Positions 26,985 through 35,610 of a DNA stretch of 64,000 bases are shown here, in pieces. The first letter of the stretch is position 1. Each line of letters starts with the position of its first letter. This DNA comes from Fodinibius saliphilus (GTDB lineage: Bacteria > Bacteroidota > Rhodothermia > Balneolales > Balneolaceae): contig NZ_VAWF01000002.1 in NCBI RefSeq assembly GCF_005869845.1, positions 1 to 64,000 on the forward strand, written 5' to 3'. The notes under the pieces are model-generated. The model was not told the DNA's origin. It ran no database searches and saw only the letters and a program-made list of their open reading frames with translations. The position numbers were made by a program, and so were the translations under genes.

Positions 26985-27779
26985 TTATCGTTTAATAGAG
27001 TTTGTTACTGACATCATATCTTCAGCAGACTTCACCATTTTTGAATTGGTTTCATATGCCCGCTGTGCTTCAATTAGCTGAACCATCTCTTGTACAACAT
27101 CAACATTTGAGCTTTCAAGATAACCTTGTCGCACTACACCAAAACCTTCTGATCCCGGGCGGTCAACAAAAGCCATCCCTGAGGCTTCCGTTTCTTTATA
27201 AATATTTCCTCCTTTAGCCTGAAGTCCGGCCGGGTTCGAGAAGCGAGCGATCTCAATCTGACCAAGCTCAACTTTTTGGTTATCTCCCATTAGCGCCGTT
27301 ACTGTTCCATTCTGACTTACCTCAATGGCCTGTGCCTCCATTGGAACCTCAATCTGTTCGGCAAGGGGTAAACCCGAATTATTTATCAGCATCCCGGAAG
27401 AATCACGACTAAAATTACCATCTCGGGTATAGCCAATAGAACCATCCGGCATTTCAACCCGGAAAAATCCATTTCCGCTGATTCCCATATCTAAGGGATT
27501 GCCGGTTTCTGACATTGATCCCTGCATAAAGTTTCTGATCGTCGAAACGGCCTGTGAACCATGGCCTATCTGCAAGCGAGGACTATCTTCAGATATTCTA
27601 TTAGCTGCCCCACCGGGTTTCGAAACAGAAATATCCTCATAGAATAGATCTTGAAAAGCAATAGTGCTTCGTTTATAACCTGTTGTTCCAACATTAGCTA
27701 AATTATTAGCAATGTTATCTACCGATTTTTGTTGGGCACTCATCCCGAGCGCTGCCGTTGATAAAGCTCTAAAAGGCAT
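26985..27779 (-). CDS. flgG: Distal rod protein FlgG
   Basis: 264 residues, near the usual 260. N-terminus MPFRALSTAALGMSAQQKSVDNIANNLANVGTTGYKRSTIAFQDL is the rod-protein signature. The conserved QGSMSETGNPLDMGISGNGFF follows, with the C-terminal helix SNVDVVQEMVQLIEAQRAYETNSKMVKSAEDMM. FlgG forms the distal rod between the rings and the hook. Paralogous to the neighbouring flgF, 20 nt away. Confidence 0.93.
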   Translation of the reverse strand: MPFRALSTAALGMSAQQKSVDNIANNLANVGTTGYKRSTIAFQDLFYEDISVSKPGGAANRISEDSPRLQIGHGSQAVSTIRNFMQGSMSETGNPLDMGISGNGFFRVEMPDGSIGYTRDGNFSRDSSGMLINNSGLPLAEQIEVPMEAQAIEVSQNGTVTALMGDNQKVELGQIEIARFSNPAGLQAKGGNIYKETEASGMAFVDRPGSEGFGVVRQGYLESSNVDVVQEMVQLIEAQRAYETNSKMVKSAEDMMSVTNSIKR

Positions 27780-27799
27780 AATGGTGTAATTGTTTTAGA

Positions 27800-28537
27800 T
27801 TAAAATTTTCCCAACCTAGACGTAACCTGTCCAAGCATTTCGTCTGTAGTTTTAATTGCTCGTTGCTGCGTTTCAAACATTTTCGTAGTCTGCATCATAT
27901 CAACCATCTCATCAAGAGGATTTACATTCCCAGATTCATAATAACCTTGTCTTACCCTGCTAGAGTTATCATCAATCATAGCACTCTGCTGCACAGCAAA
28001 ATAGTTACTACCCATGCGATCTAGCTGAGAGGTATCTTCTACTTGCACAATCTTCAATTTGTCAAGCACTTCGCTATTTAATCTAATGGTACCGTCATCG
28101 GCCACTTCAACTTTTGCCGGTTCTCCATTCTTTCCACCGGCTTGCAGATACTGAGGCATATATATAGGTCCTGAATCCCCCATAACCTTTGCTCCTCGTC
28201 CATCAACCAAATACCCATCATTACTAACATGCATTCGGCCATCGCGGGTCAGCTTTTGTCCTTCTTCACCTTGCACTACAAAAAAGCCTTTCCCCTTGAT
28301 CCCCATATCAAGGTCGTTACCTGTTGCTTCCAAAACCCCTTGGGTCATATCTAATTCTTGCTGGGGCATAGCACGAGTTACAGATTTACCGTTAACTTCT
28401 TCCTGAACCATCCGATAAAATACCTTACTACCTTTAAAACCAGGCGTATTGATGTTTGCTAAATTATTAGCAGTAACATCTTGTGCTTTTCTAAGCATCT
28501 GCATCGCCTGCATTTGGGCCTGTATACCGTCAGTCAT
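27800..28537 (-). CDS. flgF: Proximal rod protein FlgF (FlgF/FlgG family)
   Basis: 245 residues from ATG at 28537 (MTDGIQAQMQAMQML...), which has a Shine-Dalgarno (AGAGGA) 5-6 nt before it. The frame stays open upstream to a GTG at 28624, but that extension overlaps a sigma54 promoter and is not rod-protein-like, so I reject it. Signature segments: DVTANNLANINTPGFKGSKVFY, GVLEATGNDLDMGIKGKGFF and MVDMMQTTKMFETQQRAIKTTDEML. First gene of the flgF-G-A-H-I-J-N-K-L run. Confidence 0.85.
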   Translation of the reverse strand: MTDGIQAQMQAMQMLRKAQDVTANNLANINTPGFKGSKVFYRMVQEEVNGKSVTRAMPQQELDMTQGVLEATGNDLDMGIKGKGFFVVQGEEGQKLTRDGRMHVSNDGYLVDGRGAKVMGDSGPIYMPQYLQAGGKNGEPAKVEVADDGTIRLNSEVLDKLKIVQVEDTSQLDRMGSNYFAVQQSAMIDDNSSRVRQGYYESGNVNPLDEMVDMMQTTKMFETQQRAIKTTDEMLGQVTSRLGKF

Positions 28538-28608
28538 AAGATCCTCTACAATACTTCTTTGTTTCGTTAATAAAACTTCGGTTAGTACCGATTCAGATAC
28601 ATATACCT

Positions 28609-28623
28609 TCAAATTTTGTGCCA
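28609..28623 (-). promoter_or_regulatory. Sigma54-type promoter of the flgF operon
   Basis: The minus strand reads TGGCAC, AAAAT, TTGA. Spacing is exact for a -24/-12 element; the -12 C is replaced by A. The predicted start near 28597 gives a 60-nt leader to the flgF ATG. Confidence 0.5.
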
Positions 28624-28650
28624 CCTCCTCTTTTATCGAGGATTATTAAA

Positions 28651-28929
28651 TTATTTACCTTGCCCCTGAACTAAATCAGTCGGTGTATATATATTTATAT
28701 TATAAAGTATAGCATCCTCTACTGTCTTCTTGACCACTTCATTACTGCCCTTAAGTTTAAATTCGCTGTGCCCGCCTTGTTTAGGTGGGATAGTTTCATT
28801 TTCTCCGCATTCAGGGAAATGTTTTCCGTCAAAGCCGAGCTTTTCTTCCTCCGGACATTTATAAACAACCTCATAAGGATATAAAGCGACTTGTTTTTTA
28901 TGTGGTACTGTATTTGATGTACTACACCC
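28651..28929 (-). pseudogene. Start-less open frame, possible zinc-ribbon-like small protein or relic
   Basis: This minus-strand frame is open for 92 codons between stops and reads like real protein: ...VALYPYEVVYKCPEEEKLGF, then DGKHFPECGENETIPPKQGG, then HSEFKLKGSNEVVKKTVEDA, ending ...TPTDLVQGQGK-stop. Two cysteines and the 'FPECG' segment recall small zinc-ribbon proteins. No ATG, GTG or TTG lies before the coherent part (only a late GTG), so it is a 5'-truncated relic, a gene with a start error, or a non-canonical start. It fills the gap between flgF (minus) and flhB (plus); otherwise only AT-rich sequence is visible there. Confidence 0.35.
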
Positions 28930-28931
28930 TT

Positions 28932-30005
28932 ATGTCAGACCAAAGCTCGGCTCAAGAAAAAACGGAAGACCCCACACAGCAGAGGCTTGAAAAAGCTCGT
29001 GAGGAGGGGAATGTCAGTGTCAGTAAAGAAGTGTCTTCTGTTGTAATTATGGTAATATCACTATTTACCATCTTGAGTGTCGGAGAGTTCATCTATGGAA
29101 AATTTGTTCAGCTCTTCGAAACTTTTTTCCTCAATGCCGGGGCAGCCATTCAAAACCAAGATCAAGCTCTTGCATATCTTAAGGAGGCCTTCTTAGCTGG
29201 CTTCGAAGCGATGACCCCTCTTCTCATTGTATTAATCATTACCGCCTTCTTAGTAAATGCCATTCAAACCAAGATGGCTTTTTCCATAAAAGCCCTGGAA
29301 CCAAAATTCAGCAACCTGAATCCCATAGAAGGAGTTAAAAACATCTTTTCCATGAAAGGGCTTATGGAGCTGGCAAAAGGGATAGTAAAGCTTACTGCTG
29401 TAGTAGGTATTGCATACTCCACTATTACCACCAATGCCAACACCTTTCTCTCTTTTGCTGTAACCCCTATGGAATATGGGCTGCAAGAGTCAGGGTACTA
29501 TATACTCACTTTTTTAGGCAAAGTTTTTGCAGCTCTATTTGTCCTGTCCGTTGCTGATGCACTTTATCAGCAATATCAACATAAAGAAGATCTTAAAATG
29601 AGTAAGAAAGAAGTAAAGGATGAACGGAAAGAGTCTGAAGGGGACCCTCAAATGAAGGGTAAACGAAAGGAGATGGGACAGGCTCTCCGCCACAAACGAA
29701 TGGACCATGCCGTACTAGAGTCTGATGTAGTAGTGACAAACCCAACACACTATGCCGTAGCGCTACAATATGATCCGGAAGCAAATAGCGCTCCGTTGGT
29801 AATGGCCAAAGGACAGCGTTATAAAGCACAAAAGATTAAAAAATTAGCCAGAGAATTTGATGTACCTATTGTAGAAAACAAACCGGTTGCCCAGGCACTT
29901 TTTGCTTCCGCAGAAGTCGACCAGCATATCCCAGAAGATATGTATCGGGCTGTCGCCGAAATTTTAGCCTACGTTTACAAACTTAAGAATAAACATAACA
30001 TTTAA
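28932..30005 (+). CDS. flhB: Flagellar type III export switch protein FlhB
   Basis: 357 residues from ATG 28932 (MSDQSSAQEKTEDPTQQRLEKAREEGNV), matching the family start; the frame extends 10 codons further to GTG 28902, which adds nothing family-like. Four transmembrane segments follow (about 30-210). The cytoplasmic domain contains the autocleavage motif NPTH (SDVVVTNPTHYAVAL), which switches export from rod/hook to filament substrates. First gene of the flhB-flhA-flhF-small gene-fliA run, 10 nt before flhA. Confidence 0.93.
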   Translation: MSDQSSAQEKTEDPTQQRLEKAREEGNVSVSKEVSSVVIMVISLFTILSVGEFIYGKFVQLFETFFLNAGAAIQNQDQALAYLKEAFLAGFEAMTPLLIVLIITAFLVNAIQTKMAFSIKALEPKFSNLNPIEGVKNIFSMKGLMELAKGIVKLTAVVGIAYSTITTNANTFLSFAVTPMEYGLQESGYYILTFLGKVFAALFVLSVADALYQQYQHKEDLKMSKKEVKDERKESEGDPQMKGKRKEMGQALRHKRMDHAVLESDVVVTNPTHYAVALQYDPEANSAPLVMAKGQRYKAQKIKKLAREFDVPIVENKPVAQALFASAEVDQHIPEDMYRAVAEILAYVYKLKNKHNI

Positions 30006-30014
30006 CTGTAGAGA

Positions 30015-32123
30015 ATGCCTTTTGCTAATATAAGTACAAACCAGCTTAAGGATCGGTTCATGAGGACCGATGTCCTAATTTCTTCGAGTATCATTGTCAT
30101 TCTTTTGATAATGATTATTCCGTTCCCTCCAATGCTTATGGATTTTTTCCTGGCATTGAATATCTCGTTATCGATCGTGGTTATGCTGGTAGCCTTTTAT
30201 ACCCTAAAACCCCTGGAGTTTTCCGTTTTTCCGGGCATGTTGCTGATCCTGACTCTTTTTAGGTTGGCACTGAACATTGCATCAACTCGTCTTATTTTAA
30301 GTGAAGGATATGCAGGATCGGTCATTGAATCGTTCGGGGGCTTTATTGTTCAAGGCAATTATGTAATTGGGATTATCATTTTTGCAGTTCTTATCATTAT
30401 TAACTTTGTCGTTATTACCAAGGGTGCAACTCGAATTGCCGAGGTAGGTGCTCGTTTTACGCTTGATGCGATGCCCGGTAAACAGATGTCTATTGATGCC
30501 GACCTAAGTGCCGGCCTTATTACCGACCAGCAAGCCAAACAACGACGTGAGGAAATTGCCCGAGAGGCTGATTTTTATGGTGCAATGGATGGTGCTAGTA
30601 AGTTCGTTCGCGGTGATGTTATTGCCGGATTGCTCATAACCTGTATTAATATTGTAGGTGGACTTGTGATTGGAACAGTCCAGCTTGGTATGCCGATGGC
30701 AGAAGCTGCTAAACTGTATACCTTAATGACTATTGGTGATGGTCTTGTATCACAGATTCCTGCACTTCTTATTTCAACATCAGCAGGTATTATTGTATCA
30801 CGTGCTGCTTCAGAAGGCAACCTTAGTGATGACCTTACCAACCAACTATTGGGCGATCCCAAAACCCTGGTTATGGGGGCGACATTTGTATTCTTTATCG
30901 GCCTAATGCCGGGCCTGCCTGTTATACCATTCTGGTCAATTTCTGGCCTCTTTCTTTTGCTTGCTTATAAACGCCACCAGACCGAAGAGAAGCAAAGACA
31001 GATCGAGGAACAGCGACAAGACGAACTACCCGAAGGCGAGCAAGAAAAAGATCGCGTGGAAGATTATCTGCTGTTAGACACACTCGAGCTTGAAATCGGA
31101 TATAGTTTAATCTCTATGGTTGAAGCCCAACAGGGTGGCGACTTGCTGGATCGTATAACATCTCTTAGAAAACAGTTAGCAGCTGAACTTGGAATTATTA
31201 TTCCTTCTGTAAGAATTAGAGATAACGTTCAACTGGATGCTAACCACTATGTTATTAAAATGCGTGGTATTGAGCAGGGAGGCGGTGAGCTATTGCCCGA
31301 CTATCATCTGGCCCTTATACCATCAGATTTTGATGCAAATATTCAAGGTATTGAAACCACTGATCCTACTTTCGGAATGGATGCCATTTGGGTGAGCGGA
31401 AAAAATAAATCCCAAGCGGAAAAATTTGGTCTTTCTGTCATTGAAGCCGGCGCCGTTATCACTACCCATTTAATGGAAGTTCTTAAAAAGAATGCACATA
31501 AGTTAATCGACCGACAGATGGTTAAGCGACTGGTTGATAATATTGAAGAGCAATCGCCGGCACTCATAGAAGAGTTGGTTCCAGAAGGCATGCAAATAGG
31601 TCAGATACAGAAAGTACTCAAGCGATTGCTCCGTGAACGCATCCCTATTAACAACCTGATAACCATACTTGAAACCCTGGCAGACTATTGCCATCAAACC
31701 GCCAATGTCGACGTTCTGACGGAGTATTGCCGTGCTTCTTTGTCTGAAACCATTACCCAGAAATTTGTTTCTGATGACAATGAAGTGGTGGTCGTAATGA
31801 TGGATTCCTCTCTTGAATCTCGACTCATAGAGAAAGCTCAGCAAGGAGGATTAAATGCTAACACCCTGGGACTTGATCCAAATACTGTTGAATTGCTATA
31901 CAAAAGTTCCTCAAAAACTTTTGAAAATATGATTCGCCAAGGATACGATCCGGTACTTTTAACATCACCGGTACTTCGTAATACACTCTTTGAGTTTTTG
32001 GCACCAATTTTGCCTGATATAAATGTGCTGTCATACAATGATATTAGTCAAAATGTACAGTTTAAAACTTTTGATCGTCTCAACATACAACGTGCTGAAT
32101 TAAACGAACCCGCATCGGTATGA
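30015..32123 (+). CDS. flhA: Flagellar export gate protein FlhA
   Basis: 702 residues, the normal length. The N-terminal half has about eight transmembrane segments and the FHIPEP-family block RLALNIASTRLILSEGYAGSVIESFGGFIV. The cytoplasmic loop follows (TKGATRIAEVGARFTLDAMPGKQMSIDADLSAGLI). The C-terminal cytoplasmic domain (from about 350) forms the nonameric ring that docks export chaperones. It overlaps flhF by 4 bp. A sigma54-like element lies inside its 3' end. Confidence 0.95.
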   Translation: MPFANISTNQLKDRFMRTDVLISSSIIVILLIMIIPFPPMLMDFFLALNISLSIVVMLVAFYTLKPLEFSVFPGMLLILTLFRLALNIASTRLILSEGYAGSVIESFGGFIVQGNYVIGIIIFAVLIIINFVVITKGATRIAEVGARFTLDAMPGKQMSIDADLSAGLITDQQAKQRREEIAREADFYGAMDGASKFVRGDVIAGLLITCINIVGGLVIGTVQLGMPMAEAAKLYTLMTIGDGLVSQIPALLISTSAGIIVSRAASEGNLSDDLTNQLLGDPKTLVMGATFVFFIGLMPGLPVIPFWSISGLFLLLAYKRHQTEEKQRQIEEQRQDELPEGEQEKDRVEDYLLLDTLELEIGYSLISMVEAQQGGDLLDRITSLRKQLAAELGIIIPSVRIRDNVQLDANHYVIKMRGIEQGGGELLPDYHLALIPSDFDANIQGIETTDPTFGMDAIWVSGKNKSQAEKFGLSVIEAGAVITTHLMEVLKKNAHKLIDRQMVKRLVDNIEEQSPALIEELVPEGMQIGQIQKVLKRLLRERIPINNLITILETLADYCHQTANVDVLTEYCRASLSETITQKFVSDDNEVVVVMMDSSLESRLIEKAQQGGLNANTLGLDPNTVELLYKSSSKTFENMIRQGYDPVLLTSPVLRNTLFEFLAPILPDINVLSYNDISQNVQFKTFDRLNIQRAELNEPASV
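31999..32013 (+). promoter_or_regulatory. Sigma54-type element inside flhA, ahead of flhF
   Basis: TGGCAC, CAATT, TTGC: a complete GG-N10-GC element on the coding strand 107 nt before the flhF start, with a predicted start near 32025. It could drive flhF, the small membrane gene and fliA separately from flhBA. It also encodes LAPILPD of FlhA, so chance is possible. Confidence 0.4.
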
Positions 32124-33559
32124 AATTGAATAAATTTTTAGGTAAAACTGTTGAAGCTGCTAAACAAAGTGCTCGGCAAATCTACGCCGATGATTATTCG
32201 CAGCTAAAAAGTGTTGTTCCCGATAAGGATAACGACAATGGACAAGGTTCGTCAAAAGAACATGCACAAGAGAACAATAGCCGTGATGACCAAGAAACGG
32301 CGACAAAACCTAATAAAGGGGTTGTTTTTGAACGCTCCGGTGCTTCACAAGCTGACTCCAATAAGGCAACAAAAAAAATTGATTCTAAGCTGGCTTCTAT
32401 TCGAAAGTATGCAGCACAACAAACAAGTGAACAGATAGACCACAGCAACGAGTGGAAGTCTACTCCTGATAAAGAGGAACTAACGAAAAGTTTGAGTAAC
32501 CCTACGGCCCAAAAAGCCCCCCCTATATATAGCCGCAAAGATATTAGACCCAAAGCGAAATCAGCAGGTACTAAAGAAAAGCGAATAAAGAACAGTTCTG
32601 ATAAAAAGAAGGAAAAGAAATCTGTTCAGCAAAACCAACTGATGGATCAGCCTGTCAGCAAGCTACCTAATGATGGTCCCAAAAATACGGAGACAGAAAC
32701 GCAAGAACATAGCAATGCCGACTTACACAAGCGGCTCGACAGACTGGAATCACTTATGCACCTCAGTTTATCATCGGGGTATGGGCAGTTTTGCGACCAC
32801 CCGTTATTCCACAAATTGTTACACAAAGGTGTGCCACAAAAATTAGTGAATAACTGGTTCGATACCCTTAACCAACAGGGAATAGATCCGGATTTTCGAC
32901 CACAGTTATTTCAGTCGAAACTTGCTCTTCTTATCCAGGATTTATTAGAAGGATCCAAAGCTGCAACAGAAGATGATATTCTATTGTTTTGCGGCCGTTC
33001 GGGTACAGGAAAAACACAATTAATAATGAAACTGTGCCAACACTCTTCGTTTTTTCAAAATAAAAACATTGCGGTTGCCAACTTTAACCCCATGCCAGGA
33101 AAACAGCTTTATTATAGTGTACTGGCACCATATTGCAAGAATAATGATATCGACTATTACCAGGTATCTGGTGTAGAAGAGGTGAATAATTTCCAAAACA
33201 GATGGAACACCTATGATCACATTCTTATCGATACGCCTGCAATAGAGGTAGAGGGACAGCATCGCATGGAAAAGATTTTAGCAATAAAAGAAACGCTTTC
33301 TGCCATCCGGGGAGTTGAAACGCAATACTTAATAAACACCGCAATAAACGGTAATGCTTTTAATGATCCTCTTGGTGTTGAGGTAGAAGCCGACCATATA
33401 GCACTAACACATATAGATCAATCGATCAAGTGGGGTAAAACCATGCAGCTGATCACCAACACAGATTATAAGCTACGCTACATAAGCAGCGGTCCAACTA
33501 TCGCCGGGAATCTTCTCCCTTTTGATCCGGAGAAATTTGCCCAAAAACTAATACGGTAA
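32120..33559 (+). CDS. flhF: Flagellar biosynthesis GTPase FlhF
   Basis: 479 residues. FlhF is an SRP-type GTPase that positions the flagellum, usually at the pole. Residues about 20-240 form a long, polar, low-complexity B region (many K, Q, S, N, E). The NG domain begins near 250: P-loop CGRSGTGKTQ, switch segment ILIDTPA (G3) and a THID (G4) motif. It overlaps flhA by 4 bp. FlhF normally works with the MinD-like ATPase FlhG, whose gene is not next to it here or anywhere in the window. Confidence 0.88.
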   Translation: MKLNKFLGKTVEAAKQSARQIYADDYSQLKSVVPDKDNDNGQGSSKEHAQENNSRDDQETATKPNKGVVFERSGASQADSNKATKKIDSKLASIRKYAAQQTSEQIDHSNEWKSTPDKEELTKSLSNPTAQKAPPIYSRKDIRPKAKSAGTKEKRIKNSSDKKKEKKSVQQNQLMDQPVSKLPNDGPKNTETETQEHSNADLHKRLDRLESLMHLSLSSGYGQFCDHPLFHKLLHKGVPQKLVNNWFDTLNQQGIDPDFRPQLFQSKLALLIQDLLEGSKAATEDDILLFCGRSGTGKTQLIMKLCQHSSFFQNKNIAVANFNPMPGKQLYYSVLAPYCKNNDIDYYQVSGVEEVNNFQNRWNTYDHILIDTPAIEVEGQHRMEKILAIKETLSAIRGVETQYLINTAINGNAFNDPLGVEVEADHIALTHIDQSIKWGKTMQLITNTDYKLRYISSGPTIAGNLLPFDPEKFAQKLIR

Positions 33560-33601
33560 CCATAAATGCATGTGCATTAAAACTAAAATGGATTAACAAC
33601 A

Positions 33602-33856
33602 ATGAAATTATCGAACCCTATGCTTTTACGAATTATTACGGTTATATCACTTATCCAGTTTTTGTTATTGATGGTTTCCGGTGCTAGTGTCAATATTGCG
33701 CTTTATCGAAGCCTGTTGGTTTTCTTGATCCTCTTTTCACTGGTATATATTTCGATGTTTTTACTAAATATCATCCAGGAAAACAATTCAAAGACCGTAT
33801 CAAGCAAATCAGCTGCAACAGAAAGCAACAATTCACAGAACAATAGTGGGGAATAA
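33602..33856 (+). CDS. Small two-helix membrane protein between flhF and fliA
   Basis: 84 residues with two transmembrane helices (about 10-30, IITVISLIQFLLLMVSGA; and 35-58, SLLVFLILFSLVYISMFLL) and a polar Asn/Ser-rich tail. The stop overlaps the fliA start (TAATG), so expression is coupled. I do not recognise the family. Its place is where flhG normally lies, but it has no ATPase motif and is not an FlhG replacement in sequence. It may tune export or sigma28 activity; that is speculation. Confidence 0.6.
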   Translation: MKLSNPMLLRIITVISLIQFLLLMVSGASVNIALYRSLLVFLILFSLVYISMFLLNIIQENNSKTVSSKSAATESNNSQNNSGE

Positions 33857-34629
33857 TGATGTCTGAGAAAACACTTCAAGAACTTGCCGAGTTATTCTGC
33901 AAGAATCCATCAGATGGACTTCGCGATGCAATCATAAGTAAATCTATGCCACTTATACGCAGTATTATTGGGAAGATCAATATTCCCGATCAACCGCTCA
34001 CCCAGCAAGAGGATATCGAAAGCGCGGGCATTAGTGGGCTTATACAAGCCATGGATTCCTATGATTGTGAACGAAATATCAAGTTCAATACCTTCGTTTA
34101 CTATCGTATTCGCGGCAATATTATCGATTACCTTCGTAAAATTGATCAGCTACCGCGCAAAAAGCGTAAAGATTACGGGCAGGTTAAGAAAACGATACAG
34201 GAACTATCACAACAACTTGGTCGTAAACCCAGCGACGGAGAAGTTGCCAATGCGCTGGATATGAGTATCGAACGTTATCGCACGCTGCTCTCGAATGTAC
34301 AAACCCGTAATGCGCTCTCTCTTGATAGCAGCTTAGGCAATAGTGGCGATGATTCCGGATCATTCTATGACATTCACGAAAATCCAAATGTTGAGCTCCC
34401 AGACCAAGATCTGGTTAATAAAGAGCGAACTGAAATATTGAAAGAGAAGATTGGAAATCTTAATGAGCGAGACCGTCTAATTCTTACGCTGTATTATTAC
34501 GAGGATATGACTATGCAAGAGGTTGCCCTTTTGTTGGAACTGTCAGAAGCTCGAATCTCTCAAATAGTCGGAAGAATTTTACTTCAACTTAAAGAAGATT
34601 TGGTAGGTGAAAAGGTAACGGTTAGCTAA
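33856..34629 (+). CDS. fliA: Flagellar sigma factor sigma28 (FliA)
   Basis: 257 residues. Sigma70-family group 3 with region 2 (DIESAGISGLIQAMDSYDCERNIKFNTFVYYRIRGNIIDYLRKID), region 3 (RKDYGQVKKTIQELSQQLGRKPSDGEVANALDMS) and region 4 (LNERDRLILTLYYYEDMTMQEVALLLELSEARISQIVGRIL). It should direct RNA polymerase to the five TTAAGnnn-N11-nnCGATAA promoters in this window. Two start codons (ATGATG) are possible at 33856 or 33859. Coupled to the small membrane gene upstream. Confidence 0.93.
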   Translation: MMSEKTLQELAELFCKNPSDGLRDAIISKSMPLIRSIIGKINIPDQPLTQQEDIESAGISGLIQAMDSYDCERNIKFNTFVYYRIRGNIIDYLRKIDQLPRKKRKDYGQVKKTIQELSQQLGRKPSDGEVANALDMSIERYRTLLSNVQTRNALSLDSSLGNSGDDSGSFYDIHENPNVELPDQDLVNKERTEILKEKIGNLNERDRLILTLYYYEDMTMQEVALLLELSEARISQIVGRILLQLKEDLVGEKVTVS

Positions 34630-34762
34630 ATAATAGTACGAACAGCTATACCGTTATCCCTTCCCTATTTATACTGTGATCTTACAAGGATTAAAAGCAT
34701 TTAATATGGATGCGTCTTTGTCAAACCCTTTCTCTGCGCTTAAAAATTAGACTCTATAACAC

Positions 34763-34784
34763 AATCTGCTACCAGTAGCAGATT
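34763..34784. repeat. Perfect 10-bp inverted repeat
   Basis: AATCTGCTAC, CA, GTAGCAGATT. It begins 134 nt after the fliA stop and is not followed by a T tract on either strand. It may be an operator-like dyad or an RNA hairpin in the fliA 3' region. Confidence 0.5.
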
Positions 34785-35174
34785 ACCCACCATAGCCTTT
34801 GACCTGCCCCCTTTGCCATCCCTTGCCCTTGTAATAGAACTTTTTGTAAAAACAGTCGAACATAAGCTATAAGAAATTTGTACACCCGCCACAGAAGGTT
34901 AAGTACAGACAGCATAACCACCTCATAGTTAGGCTTGAGGATTGCCTAACCAATTTCTATATATTCACTCCGACCGGGGAACTGGTACGCTTACAGCAAA
35001 GACGAAAAACACTCTTGCATTGGCCGAGCTTTGGTACAACAGAAAAACTGCATTTGCCCTTCAATTTCTAGACACCCGTCCAAACCCTCCGACAACTAAC
35101 ACGCAACCAAGTCTCATGACCTATCTTAAACTGCTGTCTACTTTTTGTTGCAATCCCACACTGGGCCTACCTTA

Positions 35175-35209
35175 TTCTTCCCCTACCGGTAAGGGGAAGA
35201 ACATTTTTT
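35175..35209 (+). terminator. Rho-independent terminator on the fliA strand
   Basis: TTCTTCCCCT and AGGGGAAGAA form a perfect 10-bp stem with a 7-nt loop, followed within 3 nt by six T. It lies about 550 nt after the fliA stop, so either the fliA transcript has a long 3' region or an unrecognised RNA ends here. Confidence 0.75.
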
Positions 35210-35610
35210 AAGCAATTTGAAGTAAGTGTATGGGTTGGTTTTTTATTGATTGAATATAGATGCCCTCTCTACCAGTATTGATAAAACACGAATATAATGC
35301 TGGTATACATAGTATAGTGATGAAAGATAGTGATCGACAATTGACAGGAAAAGCTATCCAGGAAACAACTTGAGCATATATGAAATAGTGTGTCAAATAA
35401 AGGCTCTTAGCAGGATAACCTTTCCAAGGGTTACTCCGCATACACATTTGGTTATTTAACTCGACTAAGCCTGGAATAAATTTTTGTATATGATGTCACA
35501 ACTCATCTATTCCATAGAAATTTAGAAAAACAACTTATACTTCTTTCTTATTGCCATGGATTATTATCTTAAATTAAGACGAGAAAAGTTGGTCTTTGTT
35601 TACCTCAAGA

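Larger units (their letters stand above)
34630..35610. other. Long gene-free convergent region between fliA and fliR
   Basis: About 980 bp between convergent genes. It contains a perfect 10-bp inverted repeat with 2-nt spacer (34763-34784, AATCTGCTAC/GTAGCAGATT), a 7-bp inverted repeat (34928-34950, GTTAGGC/GCCTAAC) and a plus-strand terminator at 35175-35209. Open frames in it lack starts or look non-coding; no known gene or RNA is recognised. Confidence 0.5.

Noticed and set aside
26975-27005. AACGATAA on the minus strand near the flgG end, reading toward flgA
   Set aside because: The -35 region has no TTAAG match at the correct spacing; it is coding sequence of flgG.
30263-30283. TGGCAC...TTGCA within flhA as a sigma54 promoter
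   Set aside because: Spacing is one base too long (GG-N11-GC) and the site lies deep inside flhA.
33120-33140. TGGCAC...TTGCA within flhF as a sigma54 promoter
   Set aside because: Spacing is one base too short (GG-N9-GC).
34942-35211. 89-codon plus-strand open frame after fliA
   Set aside because: It runs through the rho-independent terminator at 35175-35209, has no domain and its composition looks like random translation.
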